Below, piece after piece: positions 34,623 to 43,481 of a stretch of DNA of 64,000 bases. This stretch comes from Verrucomicrobiaceae bacterium (lineage in GTDB: Bacteria > Verrucomicrobiota > Verrucomicrobiia > Verrucomicrobiales > Verrucomicrobiaceae): positions 1 to 64,000 of the forward strand of contig JAIXZA010000146.1 in the NCBI GenBank assembly GCA_027489965.1. The letters are read 5' to 3'. The translations under genes were made by a program, and so were the position numbers. The notes below the pieces were generated by a model that worked only from the letters and a program-made list of their open reading frames with translations, was not told the origin of the DNA and made no database searches. The first letter of the stretch is position 1. The number at the start of each line of letters is the position of its first letter.

Positions 34623-35528
34623 TTATTCGGTCACCACAATGTTCATCTCAGTTGCTGTAGGCATCGAGAGTTCCCAATTGGATCGACTTGGCGAAGGTTC
34701 ACCGGAGCCCGTGTATTCATAATGAAAAACGCGTTGGCCGTTAGCTCCTGGCTTGCTTGGTTTGGTGAAAAGATCCAGTTCCAAAGCGCGGTCAGAGCCC
34801 TTAGGGACGTCGATTTTTTTGGCTTTTAGGCTGATTTGATTCGCTCCATTGCTGAGCCCACCGATGACAAAGACTTTGAGGACATTATCCTTTACGTAAT
34901 AATCGAAGCCATTGATCTTCACCTCCGTTTCATAGCCGATGGATTGAATCGTGCCGCCTGAGATATGCTGTGGCGCAGGACAGATGGTAGGCGTGGTTGG
35001 CGCTTTGCCGGGTGGAGTAAACTCGGGCAGGTCCAAGAAATCAGGCGCGCCGCCTTGTTTGAGTTTTTCCAGCAGATCGGGACGTGTGCGCAGGTGAATG
35101 ATCTTGTTGCTATCAAACTTCCATTGACCTTTATCTTTGAAAAACTTCAGCATCAGAAGGTTGTCTGGAAGGTCTGCCACCTCACCGCCGACATTCACTT
35201 TGCCAAAGTAAAGTAGGTGTGCCGTGTCCCCCACAGCCTGGGCTTCAAGCAGACGTAGGTTTGACGTGTCGGCAGGACTGATCGTTGTCTCAAAGACGGC
35301 TTTTGGGAAAGCGGATCCTTGGCTAACGATCAGATTCCGAGTCGTGACCTGACGATACATCGTGATAGCCGATGCCCAGGCTGTAGCGTTTTTGTTTTCT
35401 ACGGCAATGCTCCAGCGCTTATAGGCGGACTCAAGCGTGCTTTTCAGTTCAGGTTCTTGTGCCAGCCCCTTCTGCGCGGTCAGACATAGGGTTGCTGCTA
35501 GGTAGGTCGAAAAAAAACATAAGCCCAT
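34623..35528 (-). CDS. Secreted protein of unknown function
   Basis: A 301-residue protein with a probable signal peptide (FFSTYLAATLCLTAQKGLAQ, ending near residue 24). An N-terminal helical region (ESAYKRWSIAVENKNATAWA) resembles NTF2-like or DUF4440-type proteins in outline. A beta-rich C-terminal part (EVKINGFDYYVKDNVLKVFV, then ISLKAKKIDVPKGSDRALEL) follows. No family is claimed. It precedes the ThuA gene by 65 bases and may be co-transcribed with it. Confidence 0.7.
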   Translation of the reverse strand: MGLCFFSTYLAATLCLTAQKGLAQEPELKSTLESAYKRWSIAVENKNATAWASAITMYRQVTTRNLIVSQGSAFPKAVFETTISPADTSNLRLLEAQAVGDTAHLLYFGKVNVGGEVADLPDNLLMLKFFKDKGQWKFDSNKIIHLRTRPDLLEKLKQGGAPDFLDLPEFTPPGKAPTTPTICPAPQHISGGTIQSIGYETEVKINGFDYYVKDNVLKVFVIGGLSNGANQISLKAKKIDVPKGSDRALELDLFTKPSKPGANGQRVFHYEYTGSGEPSPSRSNWELSMPTATEMNIVVTE

Positions 35529-35590
35529 GATAAAGAGGTTCTAACTCAAGTTGGCAGGATCAATCCAGAAAAAATTGCTAGTCGAGCTGA

Positions 35591-36658
35591 TCAACCTGCT
35601 GAAAGTTCGTTGTTAAAATAAACCTTGATGAACTTCATGCCTTTTTTGTCGTCGTAACCACGCTCTAGAATGGGATCGTTTTCCGTCGATAGGGTGGACT
35701 TTACATGAATCTCGACGCCTGTGTCCAGCTTGAGTGTGGCATTGATGCGTTTTCTGGCCTTGGTCACGTCTTTCTTGGAGATTTCAAAGCTGGTTTCTAG
35801 GGGCTGACCCTGTTCCTCTTCCATGCGGGAGCGATGCTGCTGAAAGCGCTCCACCATGTCGGGTTCTTTAAGTACTTCTTTCTCAAACTCTTGCAGGTCA
35901 AAGCGCTCGCGCTCATCAAAATAATCGAGGGCTTGGCGTGCCGTATTGCAGGTCTCCCAGGGTGGGGTGTCCTCCTCAGGCTTTTGTTCTTCAATGAACG
36001 AGACCGCCATTTTTGCGTAGGCGTTGGTTAGGAAGGCTGAGTCTGGTACGGCCTCGACTCCCAGGAAGTCGCGTGTCCAAAACCGGGCATCGCTGCCGCT
36101 GCGGTCAAAGGTGAGGACGTAGTAGCCTTTGCTGCCCCAGTAGTCGATAATCAGGCAGCCTTTGTCGATCTTTTCAGGATGAATGCCCTGTTCCGTCGAA
36201 ATGCGCAGATCGCCATCTTTGGTGGTGATTGTGAGGAATGGCGTAACGCTTTCTGATTTCAAGATACAAAGACCTTGGACCAGTTCACCTTCGATGTGAA
36301 TTTCCTTGATGTGAGCGATGCAAAGATCACCCGCCTTGATGTTGGGATGATTAGATTTGGAGTAGAGATGCTTAGCGATCTCACAGCCATGCTTCAAAAG
36401 ATCATCGGTATCGCCAAAAAGGGCTTTGGCGCAGTTATTCATCTCATGTTTATCCAAAGAAGAATGATGCGTGAACCGGTGCGCCATCAGATTCTTGAAG
36501 GGCTTTAAGAAGATTCCCGTCAGAGCCGCCTGATCGGGCTCTGCGATATCAAAAACCTCACGTGACGTCTGCAGCGGTTCTTCTCGCTGAGGATTGCCGA
36601 CTTTGGCGAGAACGAGACGGGTGGCTGAAGCGGTATTGAGGCGAAGTTTTACAGACAT
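35591..36658 (-). CDS. NdpA/YejK-like nucleoid-associated protein
   Basis: A 355-residue protein with features of the 37-kDa nucleoid-associated family (NdpA/YejK): VFDIAEPDQAALTGIF, then an N-terminal half with FGDTDDLLKHGCEIAKHLY and IHIEGELVQGLCILKSES. The C-terminal half is charged and helical (FDERERFDLQEFEKEVLKEP). Family knowledge: binds DNA in the nucleoid in enterics. Its role here, outside that group, is untested. It faces away from the AsmA-like gene. Confidence 0.75.
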   Translation of the reverse strand: MSVKLRLNTASATRLVLAKVGNPQREEPLQTSREVFDIAEPDQAALTGIFLKPFKNLMAHRFTHHSSLDKHEMNNCAKALFGDTDDLLKHGCEIAKHLYSKSNHPNIKAGDLCIAHIKEIHIEGELVQGLCILKSESVTPFLTITTKDGDLRISTEQGIHPEKIDKGCLIIDYWGSKGYYVLTFDRSGSDARFWTRDFLGVEAVPDSAFLTNAYAKMAVSFIEEQKPEEDTPPWETCNTARQALDYFDERERFDLQEFEKEVLKEPDMVERFQQHRSRMEEEQGQPLETSFEISKKDVTKARKRINATLKLDTGVEIHVKSTLSTENDPILERGYDDKKGMKFIKVYFNNELSAG

Positions 36659-36968
36659 GCGGGGCGCGGAGAGTATAAAGGAACTGCGCCATGCAAAGTG
36701 ATTCGCATTACGATTTTAAACCAAGCTGAATATCGCAGCCTCTTCAACTCCGTCATTGGGGTCAAAATAGGATTCGTGATTTACTTGAGGGGGGGCTGTC
36801 AGAAGAAGAACTCAACTGAAAATCCGATAGTGATGGAGTGGGGGCTGGATTTTGCTCCAAATAAGAAGAGCCACCTCTTGTGGATGTCAGGCGATGACGC
36901 CTAGCACCGTTTAGCCCTTAGCTAGGCAGGCCTTGCCAGATTGCAATCGCAGTCTAGTCTGGCGGGGT
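36659..36968. other. 310-bp gene-free gap between two divergent genes
   Basis: The gap separates the NdpA-like gene (minus) from the AsmA-like gene (plus). A 68-codon frame exists at 36698-36904, but it has no recognisable domain, ribosome-binding site or conserved pattern, so it is not called. The last 60 bases hold weak inverted repeats (GGCAGGCCTTGCC near 36921-36940). No promoter stands out. Confidence 0.4.
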
Positions 36969-38345
36969 ATGAAGAAAATTCTCCGCATTGCACTGATCTT
37001 GATCGTTGTGTTTGGCTTGCTGTTCGGCATCGGGCTGGGAATAGGCTCATGGTGGATCATGCGGAAGATGGGGCCAGATACGTGGGTGAAGTTAGCAGAG
37101 GAGAAGTGGAATTGCCGCATGCAGATCGATGATGTGGAGCTGAGTCTGCTATCGCGTCCAGCGAGACTGATTTTTAAAGAGGTGAAGATGGCTCCGCGCG
37201 ATGCTGAGGTGCTGAAGGAGCCTGCTGAACGCGAGCCCATGGCAGAAAGCGTGGCACTGATTGTGATTCCTAAAATCGTGCTGGAAGTGAAGCTGGATGA
37301 CCTGCTCAATAAACGACTGTTTGTTGAGAATCTGCGCATTGTTTCCCCATCTGTTCAGGAGACTCAGACGGCTTTGGGCGATAGCACGCTTGAGGCACTT
37401 TTCAAAAACCCTGCGGGTGAAGAAGAGGTGCCCAAGGCAATTGCGTTGCAACAAACGACTCCGGTTGCTGCGCCAGAGGCAAGTGCTGCATCGTCTTCGG
37501 CTGGCGGGTCTGATTTTGCCTTTGCCATCAGCACGGCAAATCTGGAAGATGGCCGTTTAACAATCAAAAATCCGAGTGTGCAGATCAGTGTTAGTAAGTT
37601 GGACTTTAGTCTGTCGGGCATTGATGTGGATGCAAATAATCTCGCAAGTCACAACAAGATACGGGCTCTTTTAAGTGCCCATCTTGAGGTTTCTGGTATG
37701 GCTCGTGTCGGCGGTGTGATGCGGCCTACAGAGATGGCAAATTTACAGCTCACAGGAGAAAGTGACATTGTGCCGATCAATCCAGCTACAGGGAAATGGT
37801 CGCCTGCATCTATGTTAAAGCTGACCTTGGCTCAAGGTTCGGTTTTGGCAGGTCACATCACGATGGGGGATGCTGCGGGTAAGGAAATGAAGAAGCTCAT
37901 GGAGTATGGGGTCGATTTATCACCTGTGAAGATCGGCGGAGCTCTTCTTGAGCCTGCGGTAGTTCAGGCTAGTTTCGTGAATAATCGGCTGACTCTTAAC
38001 AATGATACACGTTTTGCCTTTCCTGAGTATGAGGTAATGATCGAGGGGCAATCCTGGTTCAATAGCACGCAGAATCAGCATGATATGGATCTGCGGTTGG
38101 CCTGCGGCGCGGGACTTCAGGCTCGGTTGCAAGCAGGTGTGTCAAAAGCCAAGCTGGGAGAATCCATCGCCCGTGGTGTGATTAAGGCGCTATCAGATGA
38201 TCGCGGTCGCATGACCTTCGACATCGAGTCTGAGGGCTCACTCTCAGACCCGAAGATCCGGCCTAGGATTGATCGCTTGCTGAAAAATCTGATCAAGGGC
38301 GAAGGTCTAGGGGACCTACTGCAAGGGCTGTTGAAGAAGCTATAG
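36969..38345 (+). CDS. AsmA-like/DUF748-type membrane-anchored protein
   Basis: From the ATG at 36969 (MKKILRIALILIVVFGLLFG) the protein is 458 residues with one N-terminal membrane segment and a large periplasmic part. The segment LEDGRLTIKNPSVQISVSKL and the C-terminal DIESEGSLSDPKIRPRIDRL resemble AsmA family proteins, which act in outer-membrane assembly or lipid transport. A longer frame starts at 36933 but lacks a good start. A Ser/Ala/Pro-rich linker lies near 155-185. The family call is moderate. Confidence 0.7.
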   Translation: MKKILRIALILIVVFGLLFGIGLGIGSWWIMRKMGPDTWVKLAEEKWNCRMQIDDVELSLLSRPARLIFKEVKMAPRDAEVLKEPAEREPMAESVALIVIPKIVLEVKLDDLLNKRLFVENLRIVSPSVQETQTALGDSTLEALFKNPAGEEEVPKAIALQQTTPVAAPEASAASSSAGGSDFAFAISTANLEDGRLTIKNPSVQISVSKLDFSLSGIDVDANNLASHNKIRALLSAHLEVSGMARVGGVMRPTEMANLQLTGESDIVPINPATGKWSPASMLKLTLAQGSVLAGHITMGDAAGKEMKKLMEYGVDLSPVKIGGALLEPAVVQASFVNNRLTLNNDTRFAFPEYEVMIEGQSWFNSTQNQHDMDLRLACGAGLQARLQAGVSKAKLGESIARGVIKALSDDRGRMTFDIESEGSLSDPKIRPRIDRLLKNLIKGEGLGDLLQGLLKKL

Positions 38346-38352
38346 ATACGGG

Positions 38353-39441
38353 TTAGCGCTCCTCGACCCAGCTCGGGGCAGGGTAGCTGCCGAGCACTTT
38401 CACCTTGCTGCCGAGGCTCGTGAGTTCGTCAATCGTGGCTGTGAGTACAGGGTCCGCGTGATGACCGCTGATCTCGAGGAAGAATCGGGCTTGTTCACCG
38501 GTGAGATCACCTGGAACAGGGCGGTTTTCAATTTGGCGGACGTTGACACTGCGTTTGGCAAAGACTTGCAGCACCTCTAATAGTGAGCCGACACGATCAT
38601 GGGCATGAACCATGAGCATGCTGTTGTCGTTGCCACTTGGATCGCCACTGCGGTGCCCGAGAATGATGAACCTTGCTCTTGAGGAATACTCGCGCGGAGT
38701 GGTGGCGATCAAGCGCAGCCCATGCAATTCGGCGCTCAGGGGCGTGCCTACGGCAGCGACTCCTGCTTCTTCTTCGGCATGGGTGGCCGCAAGGCTGGAA
38801 GAAGCGCTTTCGATGAGTTTCACGCCAGGGAATTTCTGGGTAAGCCAGGCACGGCAAGGGGCCAGCATTTGAGGATGCCCATAGATGGCGGTCGGCACAG
38901 TGTCATCATTCTTTGCCATCACGACGGTTTCAACCTTCCAGAGTATCTCGGCATAGATCTGAAGCGGCGAGTCCACCAGATGATCCAGAGTATGATGTAC
39001 GGCACCTTCAGCAGAGTGCTCGATAGGTAAGACGCCGTAATCCACGGCTCGGGAGGCGACTCTGGCAAAAAGGCCTTCTGTACTGGCCTCGGAAGCGTAT
39101 TCGACGCTGTTGCCGAATTTATGCACGGCGACTTGATGCGTCCAAGAGCCTGCTGGACCGAGGAAGGCAATTTTGAGATTGTTTTCCAGTGCCAACGCGG
39201 CGCTCATGATCTCGCGAAAAATGGCGCGGATGGCCTTTTCGGTGAGTTTGCCATGTTGGGCTTCATTGAGCTGGCAGAGCTTTTTGAGAAGAGCTTCTTC
39301 TCGCCCGGGGACGTAAATTTCCAGGCCGTCTTTCTTTTTGATCTCGCCGATCTGGTGCACGCAATCGGCACGCTCGTTGAGCAGGCGGATGAGCTGCTGG
39401 TCGATAGCGTCAATTTGAGCGCGAGTTTGATCCAATGACAT
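38353..39441 (-). CDS. pheA: Bifunctional chorismate mutase/prephenate dehydratase
   Basis: A 362-residue P-protein: chorismate mutase at about 1-90 (IDAIDQQLIRLLNERADC), prephenate dehydratase at about 92-270 (FLGPAGSWTHQVA, then LPIEHSAEGAVHHTLD), and an ACT domain at about 282-355 (VGSLLEVLQVFAKRSVNVRQ, then ENRPVP). It makes phenylpyruvate from chorismate, with Phe feedback through ACT. The conserved TRF motif of the dehydratase reads ARF (SSRARFIIL), so the normally essential Thr is replaced by Ala. It is downstream of scpB on the same strand. Confidence 0.93.
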   Translation of the reverse strand: MSLDQTRAQIDAIDQQLIRLLNERADCVHQIGEIKKKDGLEIYVPGREEALLKKLCQLNEAQHGKLTEKAIRAIFREIMSAALALENNLKIAFLGPAGSWTHQVAVHKFGNSVEYASEASTEGLFARVASRAVDYGVLPIEHSAEGAVHHTLDHLVDSPLQIYAEILWKVETVVMAKNDDTVPTAIYGHPQMLAPCRAWLTQKFPGVKLIESASSSLAATHAEEEAGVAAVGTPLSAELHGLRLIATTPREYSSRARFIILGHRSGDPSGNDNSMLMVHAHDRVGSLLEVLQVFAKRSVNVRQIENRPVPGDLTGEQARFFLEISGHHADPVLTATIDELTSLGSKVKVLGSYPAPSWVEER

Positions 39442-39492
39442 TCTTTAGCTAGGGCGCGAAGGGTTAACAGAAAAGGACTTCGAGGATGAAGT

Positions 39493-40173
39493 TTAGTCTT
39501 GGGAATCGGGTAGATTCATAGGTTCCAGGGAAAGCTGAGTTTCTGAGGGACCCGCGCTGCTGGATTGTTCGAGAGCAGTCGGCAGCTTCACTCGGCGGAG
39601 TTCAGATGCATTTGGTAGTTCATCCAAGCTATTGACGGCGAAATGGTCTAGGAAACCGTCGGTGGTGCCGTAGAGCAGGGGTTTGCCGGGAAGCTCAGCG
39701 CGGCCTTCGACTTTGACCAGACCACGGTCCACGAGTTGCTGCATCATGGCATCAACACTGACGCCGCGCACGGCTTCGACGCCGGCTTTCGTGATGGGTT
39801 GCCGGTAGGCGATGATTGCTAAGGTTTCCAAGGCAGGCTGGCTGAGACGCTGCACTTTTTTTCCGGGATAAAGCGCGCGGCACCACTCGGAGTAGCTGCT
39901 TTTGGCACAGAGCCGCCAACCATGGGGACGTTCGACGATGGTGAAGGCTCGGCCATCTTTGTCGTAATGCGCCACAAGCTCGTCAATAGCGCCACGGATA
40001 TTCAATTCATCAATGCCGATCAGAGGTTCGATCCACTCGGGCACTTCAGTAGGGTCAGCCGCTGCATCGCGGATATCCTTGGCCGTATCTTTAATAGCCG
40101 TCACCATCTGCGTGAGCGGCAGCGGTTCTTGGGTAGCGAAAAGCAGAGATTCGACAATGACAGTCAGTTCCAT
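39493..40173 (-). CDS. scpB: Segregation and condensation protein B
   Basis: From the ATG at 40171-40173 (MELTVIVESLLFATQEPLPL) the protein is 226 residues; a longer TTG frame to 40197 is not preferred. The ScpB pattern is clear: paired winged-helix domains, VERPHGWRLCAKSSYSEWCR, then LSQPALETLAIIAYRQPITK and VDRGLVKVEGRAELPGKPLL, ending FLDHFAVNSLDELP. ScpB works with ScpA and SMC in chromosome segregation. The usual neighbour scpA is not in the window. Precedes pheA. Confidence 0.92.
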   Translation of the reverse strand: MELTVIVESLLFATQEPLPLTQMVTAIKDTAKDIRDAAADPTEVPEWIEPLIGIDELNIRGAIDELVAHYDKDGRAFTIVERPHGWRLCAKSSYSEWCRALYPGKKVQRLSQPALETLAIIAYRQPITKAGVEAVRGVSVDAMMQQLVDRGLVKVEGRAELPGKPLLYGTTDGFLDHFAVNSLDELPNASELRRVKLPTALEQSSSAGPSETQLSLEPMNLPDSQD

Positions 40174-40304
40174 GGGCAATGAAGGACACCGAGTCAAAGC
40201 GAGGTAGTCGGATGAGTCAAGGCGGGTTCACAGGTTGGCGTCACCAGATTCCAGTCTAACGCACCAAAACCATGGGGAATCTGCTTGGTGACACCGGCGT
40301 TGAA

Positions 40305-41624
40305 TCAGCTCAGCTTTAATGCACCACCTGCACAGAGTTCGGCTTTCCCAAATGTATTTAAACCTGTGTGCCCCATCGCATGGGCGACGGCCAGCCAGAG
40401 GCGATTGTGGGCAGCTTCGTCAAATTTGAGAGACCGTCCCATTTTAAAGCCTGCACCGCCGCCGACCATGACATAAGGGATATTGTCTAGCGTGTGACTG
40501 TTGCCTTTACCGAGTTCATTGGTCCAGACGAGCAGTGTATTGTCTAGCATGTTGCCGTCACCTGTCGGTTCAGGTGTTTCGCTCAGGCGCTTGGCTAAGT
40601 GAGCAAACTCGCCAGCGAACCAGGTATTGATCTTCAGAAGTTTGGCATAGCTGTCTTTATTGTCATCAGGATCATGGGAAAGCGAGTGATGACCTTCTTC
40701 AACACCAAGCCAACGCATCTGAGCCATGCCGACGCTGCGCATGTATTGCAGGGTGGCTACTCGCGCCATGTCATTGGCGAGGCTATTGACCAGAAGGTCG
40801 ATCTGCACTCTGCTGATTTCTGGAGTATTGTCGTTCACTAACTCAATGCTGGGATCAACCTTCGGCACGGGATGGGCGAGTTTTCCAGGCTTGTCGGCAT
40901 TTGCCAGATCTTGTTCCATGCTGCGGACGAGAGTCATGTGTTGATCGAGCAAGGCTTTATCACGAGAGCTAAGCTTTGCTGAGACACGTTTTAAGTCGTC
41001 TTTAACATCGTCCAGGATGCTGACTAGGCTTTCTTTGTCACGCATTTGGCCATACAGTTTTTTGAGCATCTGATGTGGATCATCAATGGGAGCGATGGGC
41101 TGATTACCGCCGGCATAGCTCATGCGTGTCCAGGGATCGGCGCGGTCTGGTACTGCTACACCGAACTCTAGAGAGCCAAAGCGGGTACGAGTTTCTGGAC
41201 GACTTTGAAGAAAATTTTTGATCTCTTGATCGATGGAGATGTTGCTGGCCCATCCTGCTGGATTGCCGCCGCCGCCCATGATGTTGCCTTTAAGCAGCTC
41301 GTCGCATGTTAGAAGGCAGCTCATGCCACGCATGTGGCTATCGCCGTCTCCGCGGACTCGATTGGCGATACCGTGAAGGATAAGGGTTTTCTCTTTGAAA
41401 GCTTCGAGTGGCTTTAAGATACTTTTAAACTGTGCATTTGCTCCCTCTTGATCAGGCCAAAATTCGTTGGGAAGTGTCCCATTGGGAGAAAACATGATGA
41501 TCAAGCGCTGTCTGCGTTGAGGCGTCACTGCTCCTGTCAGACTTGGCAATCCAGCAAGAAAGGGCAGAGCAGTTGCAGAGACCCCAAGGCTGTGAAGAAA
41601 TTGACGACGATTGAAGTTTTTCAT
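40305..41624 (-). CDS. Tat-exported DUF1552 protein
   Basis: A 439-residue protein with a twin-arginine signal (MKNFNRRQFLHSLGVSATAL). The DUF1552 domain follows: RLIIMFSPNGTLPNEFWPDQ, then LILHGIANRVRGDGDSHMRG. The C-terminal part has LLVWTNELGKGNSHTLDNIP and VMVGGGAGFKMGRSL. DUF1552 proteins are usually encoded beside DUF1592/1588/1587 proteins in Planctomycetes and Verrucomicrobia. No such partner is next to this one. Function unknown. Confidence 0.88.
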   Translation of the reverse strand: MKNFNRRQFLHSLGVSATALPFLAGLPSLTGAVTPQRRQRLIIMFSPNGTLPNEFWPDQEGANAQFKSILKPLEAFKEKTLILHGIANRVRGDGDSHMRGMSCLLTCDELLKGNIMGGGGNPAGWASNISIDQEIKNFLQSRPETRTRFGSLEFGVAVPDRADPWTRMSYAGGNQPIAPIDDPHQMLKKLYGQMRDKESLVSILDDVKDDLKRVSAKLSSRDKALLDQHMTLVRSMEQDLANADKPGKLAHPVPKVDPSIELVNDNTPEISRVQIDLLVNSLANDMARVATLQYMRSVGMAQMRWLGVEEGHHSLSHDPDDNKDSYAKLLKINTWFAGEFAHLAKRLSETPEPTGDGNMLDNTLLVWTNELGKGNSHTLDNIPYVMVGGGAGFKMGRSLKFDEAAHNRLWLAVAHAMGHTGLNTFGKAELCAGGALKLS

Positions 41625-41687
41625 GAATTCGAACGGATGAAATGGCTACGATGACCGATCTTAATATCTTACGCCTGGAAAGTCTGT

Positions 41688-42146
41688 TTAGCTCCGGGAG
41701 AGACTGTTCTTGGATAGTGCGCTCTCTAAGCCCCGCCAGCCGAGAAGTGCACATTTGATGCGCTGGGGGAATTTTTGCACGCTTTCGAAGAGTCGAAGCT
41801 CACCGAGTGCTTCGGGGTTTTGGATTTCTCCCTGGCCTAAGACGGTTTGTTGCAGATCCTGGATGAGTTGAATGAGTTCTTCCCTAGAGATGCTTTTGAC
41901 CTTTTCGGTCATCATGCTGGTGCTTGCTTGGCTGATGGCACAGCCTTGACCTTCAAATTTGATGTCGTAGATGCTGCCGTCGTCGTTGAAGCAGATGTAA
42001 AGGTCGATTTCATCTCCGCAGCTGGGATTGTCGCTATGAATATGAACGCAGCTATCGGCGCTGAGTTGGCCCTGATTACGTGGAGACCGCGAATGGTCCA
42101 GGATGACCTGCTGGTAGAGTTCTCGGAGGTCGTCTGGGAGAGCCAT
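41688..42146 (-). CDS. sufU: SufU-type Fe-S cluster assembly scaffold/sulfur acceptor
   Basis: A 152-residue NifU-N-like protein. The three zinc or cluster cysteines are visible in DNPSCGDEIDL, GQGCAISQAS and the late RIKCALLGW. The DHSRSPRNQG start is typical. SufU takes sulfur from SufS in many Gram-positive bacteria and relatives. Its start ATG overlaps the sufS stop by one base (TAATG), so the two are translationally coupled. Confidence 0.95.
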   Translation of the reverse strand: MALPDDLRELYQQVILDHSRSPRNQGQLSADSCVHIHSDNPSCGDEIDLYICFNDDGSIYDIKFEGQGCAISQASTSMMTEKVKSISREELIQLIQDLQQTVLGQGEIQNPEALGELRLFESVQKFPQRIKCALLGWRGLESALSKNSLSRS

Positions 42147-43366
42147 TAGGAGAAGAAAGTGACCGCGCGATGCAGGATTTCCATCATCCGATCGATCTCG
42201 GCGGTGGTATTATAGAAGTAGAAGCTAGCACGGCTGCTTCCTGGAATTTGAAAGCGTTTCATGAGCGGCTGAGTGCAGTGGTGACCGCCACGCAGGGCTA
42301 GCCCGTGAGTATTGGCAAATTCGACTAAATCATGAGGATGAGCAGAGGCCAAATGAAAGGCAGTCAATGATCCCCGATCTCCTGTAGCAGGGCCAAGGAT
42401 ACGGATGCCTGGCAGCTCTGTCAGCCGTTGCATTGCATAACTTGTCAAAGCAGCGCCATGCTCATGAATGCGGTCGATACCGATCGTCTCAAGGTAATCA
42501 ATGGCGGCTCCTAGACCGATGACACCAGCAATGTCTGGGGTGCCTGCTTCAAAGCGGGCCGGCGCAGCTTTGTAGGTGCTGGTTTCGAGAGTGACCAGGT
42601 CAATCATCTCGCCACCGCCATGCCAGGGTGGCATTTTGGCTAAAACTTCGGCACGTCCATAGAGTCCACCGATACCAGTGGGGGCACACATTTTATGACC
42701 GGAAAAGACGTAGAAATCACAGCCGATATCTTGCACGTTGACGGGCATGTGGCCCACGGCTTGGGCTCCATCGATCAGAGTGGTGATGCCTAAGGCTCGG
42801 GCTCTGGCGCAGAGTTCTTTGACGGGATTGATGGTGCCAAGAGAATTGGAAACGTGGACACAGGTAAAGAGCTTCACTTGCTCGGTTAGCAATGCGTTGA
42901 TGTTTTCCAAATCAAGGGTGCCATCTTCCAGAACGGGGATGTGTTGCACACTCGCTCCCGACCGCTTCGCGGCCAATTGCCAGGGCACGAGATTGCTATG
43001 GTGCTCCATGCCGGTGTAGAGAATGATGTCTCCAGGCTTTAAAAATTCACTGGCCCAGATGTTGGCTACGAGATTGATGCTTTCGGTCGTGCCACGGGTG
43101 AATATGACTTCTTCTGGGCTGGCTGCACCAATGAAACGAGCGAGTTTTTCCCGAGCTGATTCAAAAGCATCGGTGGCACGGTTGCTAAGCGCGTGCAGGC
43201 CACGGTGGACATTAGCATTGTCGTGCTCGTAGTAGTGCACAAGGCTGTCGATGACTGCACGCGGCTTTTGACTGGAGGCTGCATTGTCGAAGTACACGAG
43301 AGGCTGGCCATTGACCTGCTGATGCAGGATGGGGAAGTCAGCGCGTAGGTGTGAAAGGTCGATCAT
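42146..43366 (-). CDS. sufS: Cysteine desulfurase, SufS type
   Basis: From the ATG at 43364-43366 (MIDLSHLRADFPILHQQVNG) the protein is 406 residues; a longer frame reaches 43408 without better support. The PLP-binding Lys is in FSGHKMCAPTG and the active-site Cys in RGGHHCTQP. It releases sulfur from cysteine for cluster assembly, delivered to SufU encoded next. The other suf genes (B, C, D) are not in the window. It diverges from purT. Confidence 0.95.
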   Translation of the reverse strand: MIDLSHLRADFPILHQQVNGQPLVYFDNAASSQKPRAVIDSLVHYYEHDNANVHRGLHALSNRATDAFESAREKLARFIGAASPEEVIFTRGTTESINLVANIWASEFLKPGDIILYTGMEHHSNLVPWQLAAKRSGASVQHIPVLEDGTLDLENINALLTEQVKLFTCVHVSNSLGTINPVKELCARARALGITTLIDGAQAVGHMPVNVQDIGCDFYVFSGHKMCAPTGIGGLYGRAEVLAKMPPWHGGGEMIDLVTLETSTYKAAPARFEAGTPDIAGVIGLGAAIDYLETIGIDRIHEHGAALTSYAMQRLTELPGIRILGPATGDRGSLTAFHLASAHPHDLVEFANTHGLALRGGHHCTQPLMKRFQIPGSSRASFYFYNTTAEIDRMMEILHRAVTFFS

Positions 43367-43481
43367 GAGAAGAAACGATTGCCTAACACTACGAGTCTCG
43401 TCCTGCAAGCTGACGTGCGGACTTACTTAAACTTGAATGGCGGCGTTTGACGAATCTAGGCCTACCAGCTAGAGAGAGACC

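Noticed and set aside
36698..36904. 68-codon frame in the 310-bp gap
   Set aside because: No ribosome-binding site, domain or conserved pattern; composition looks like intergenic DNA.
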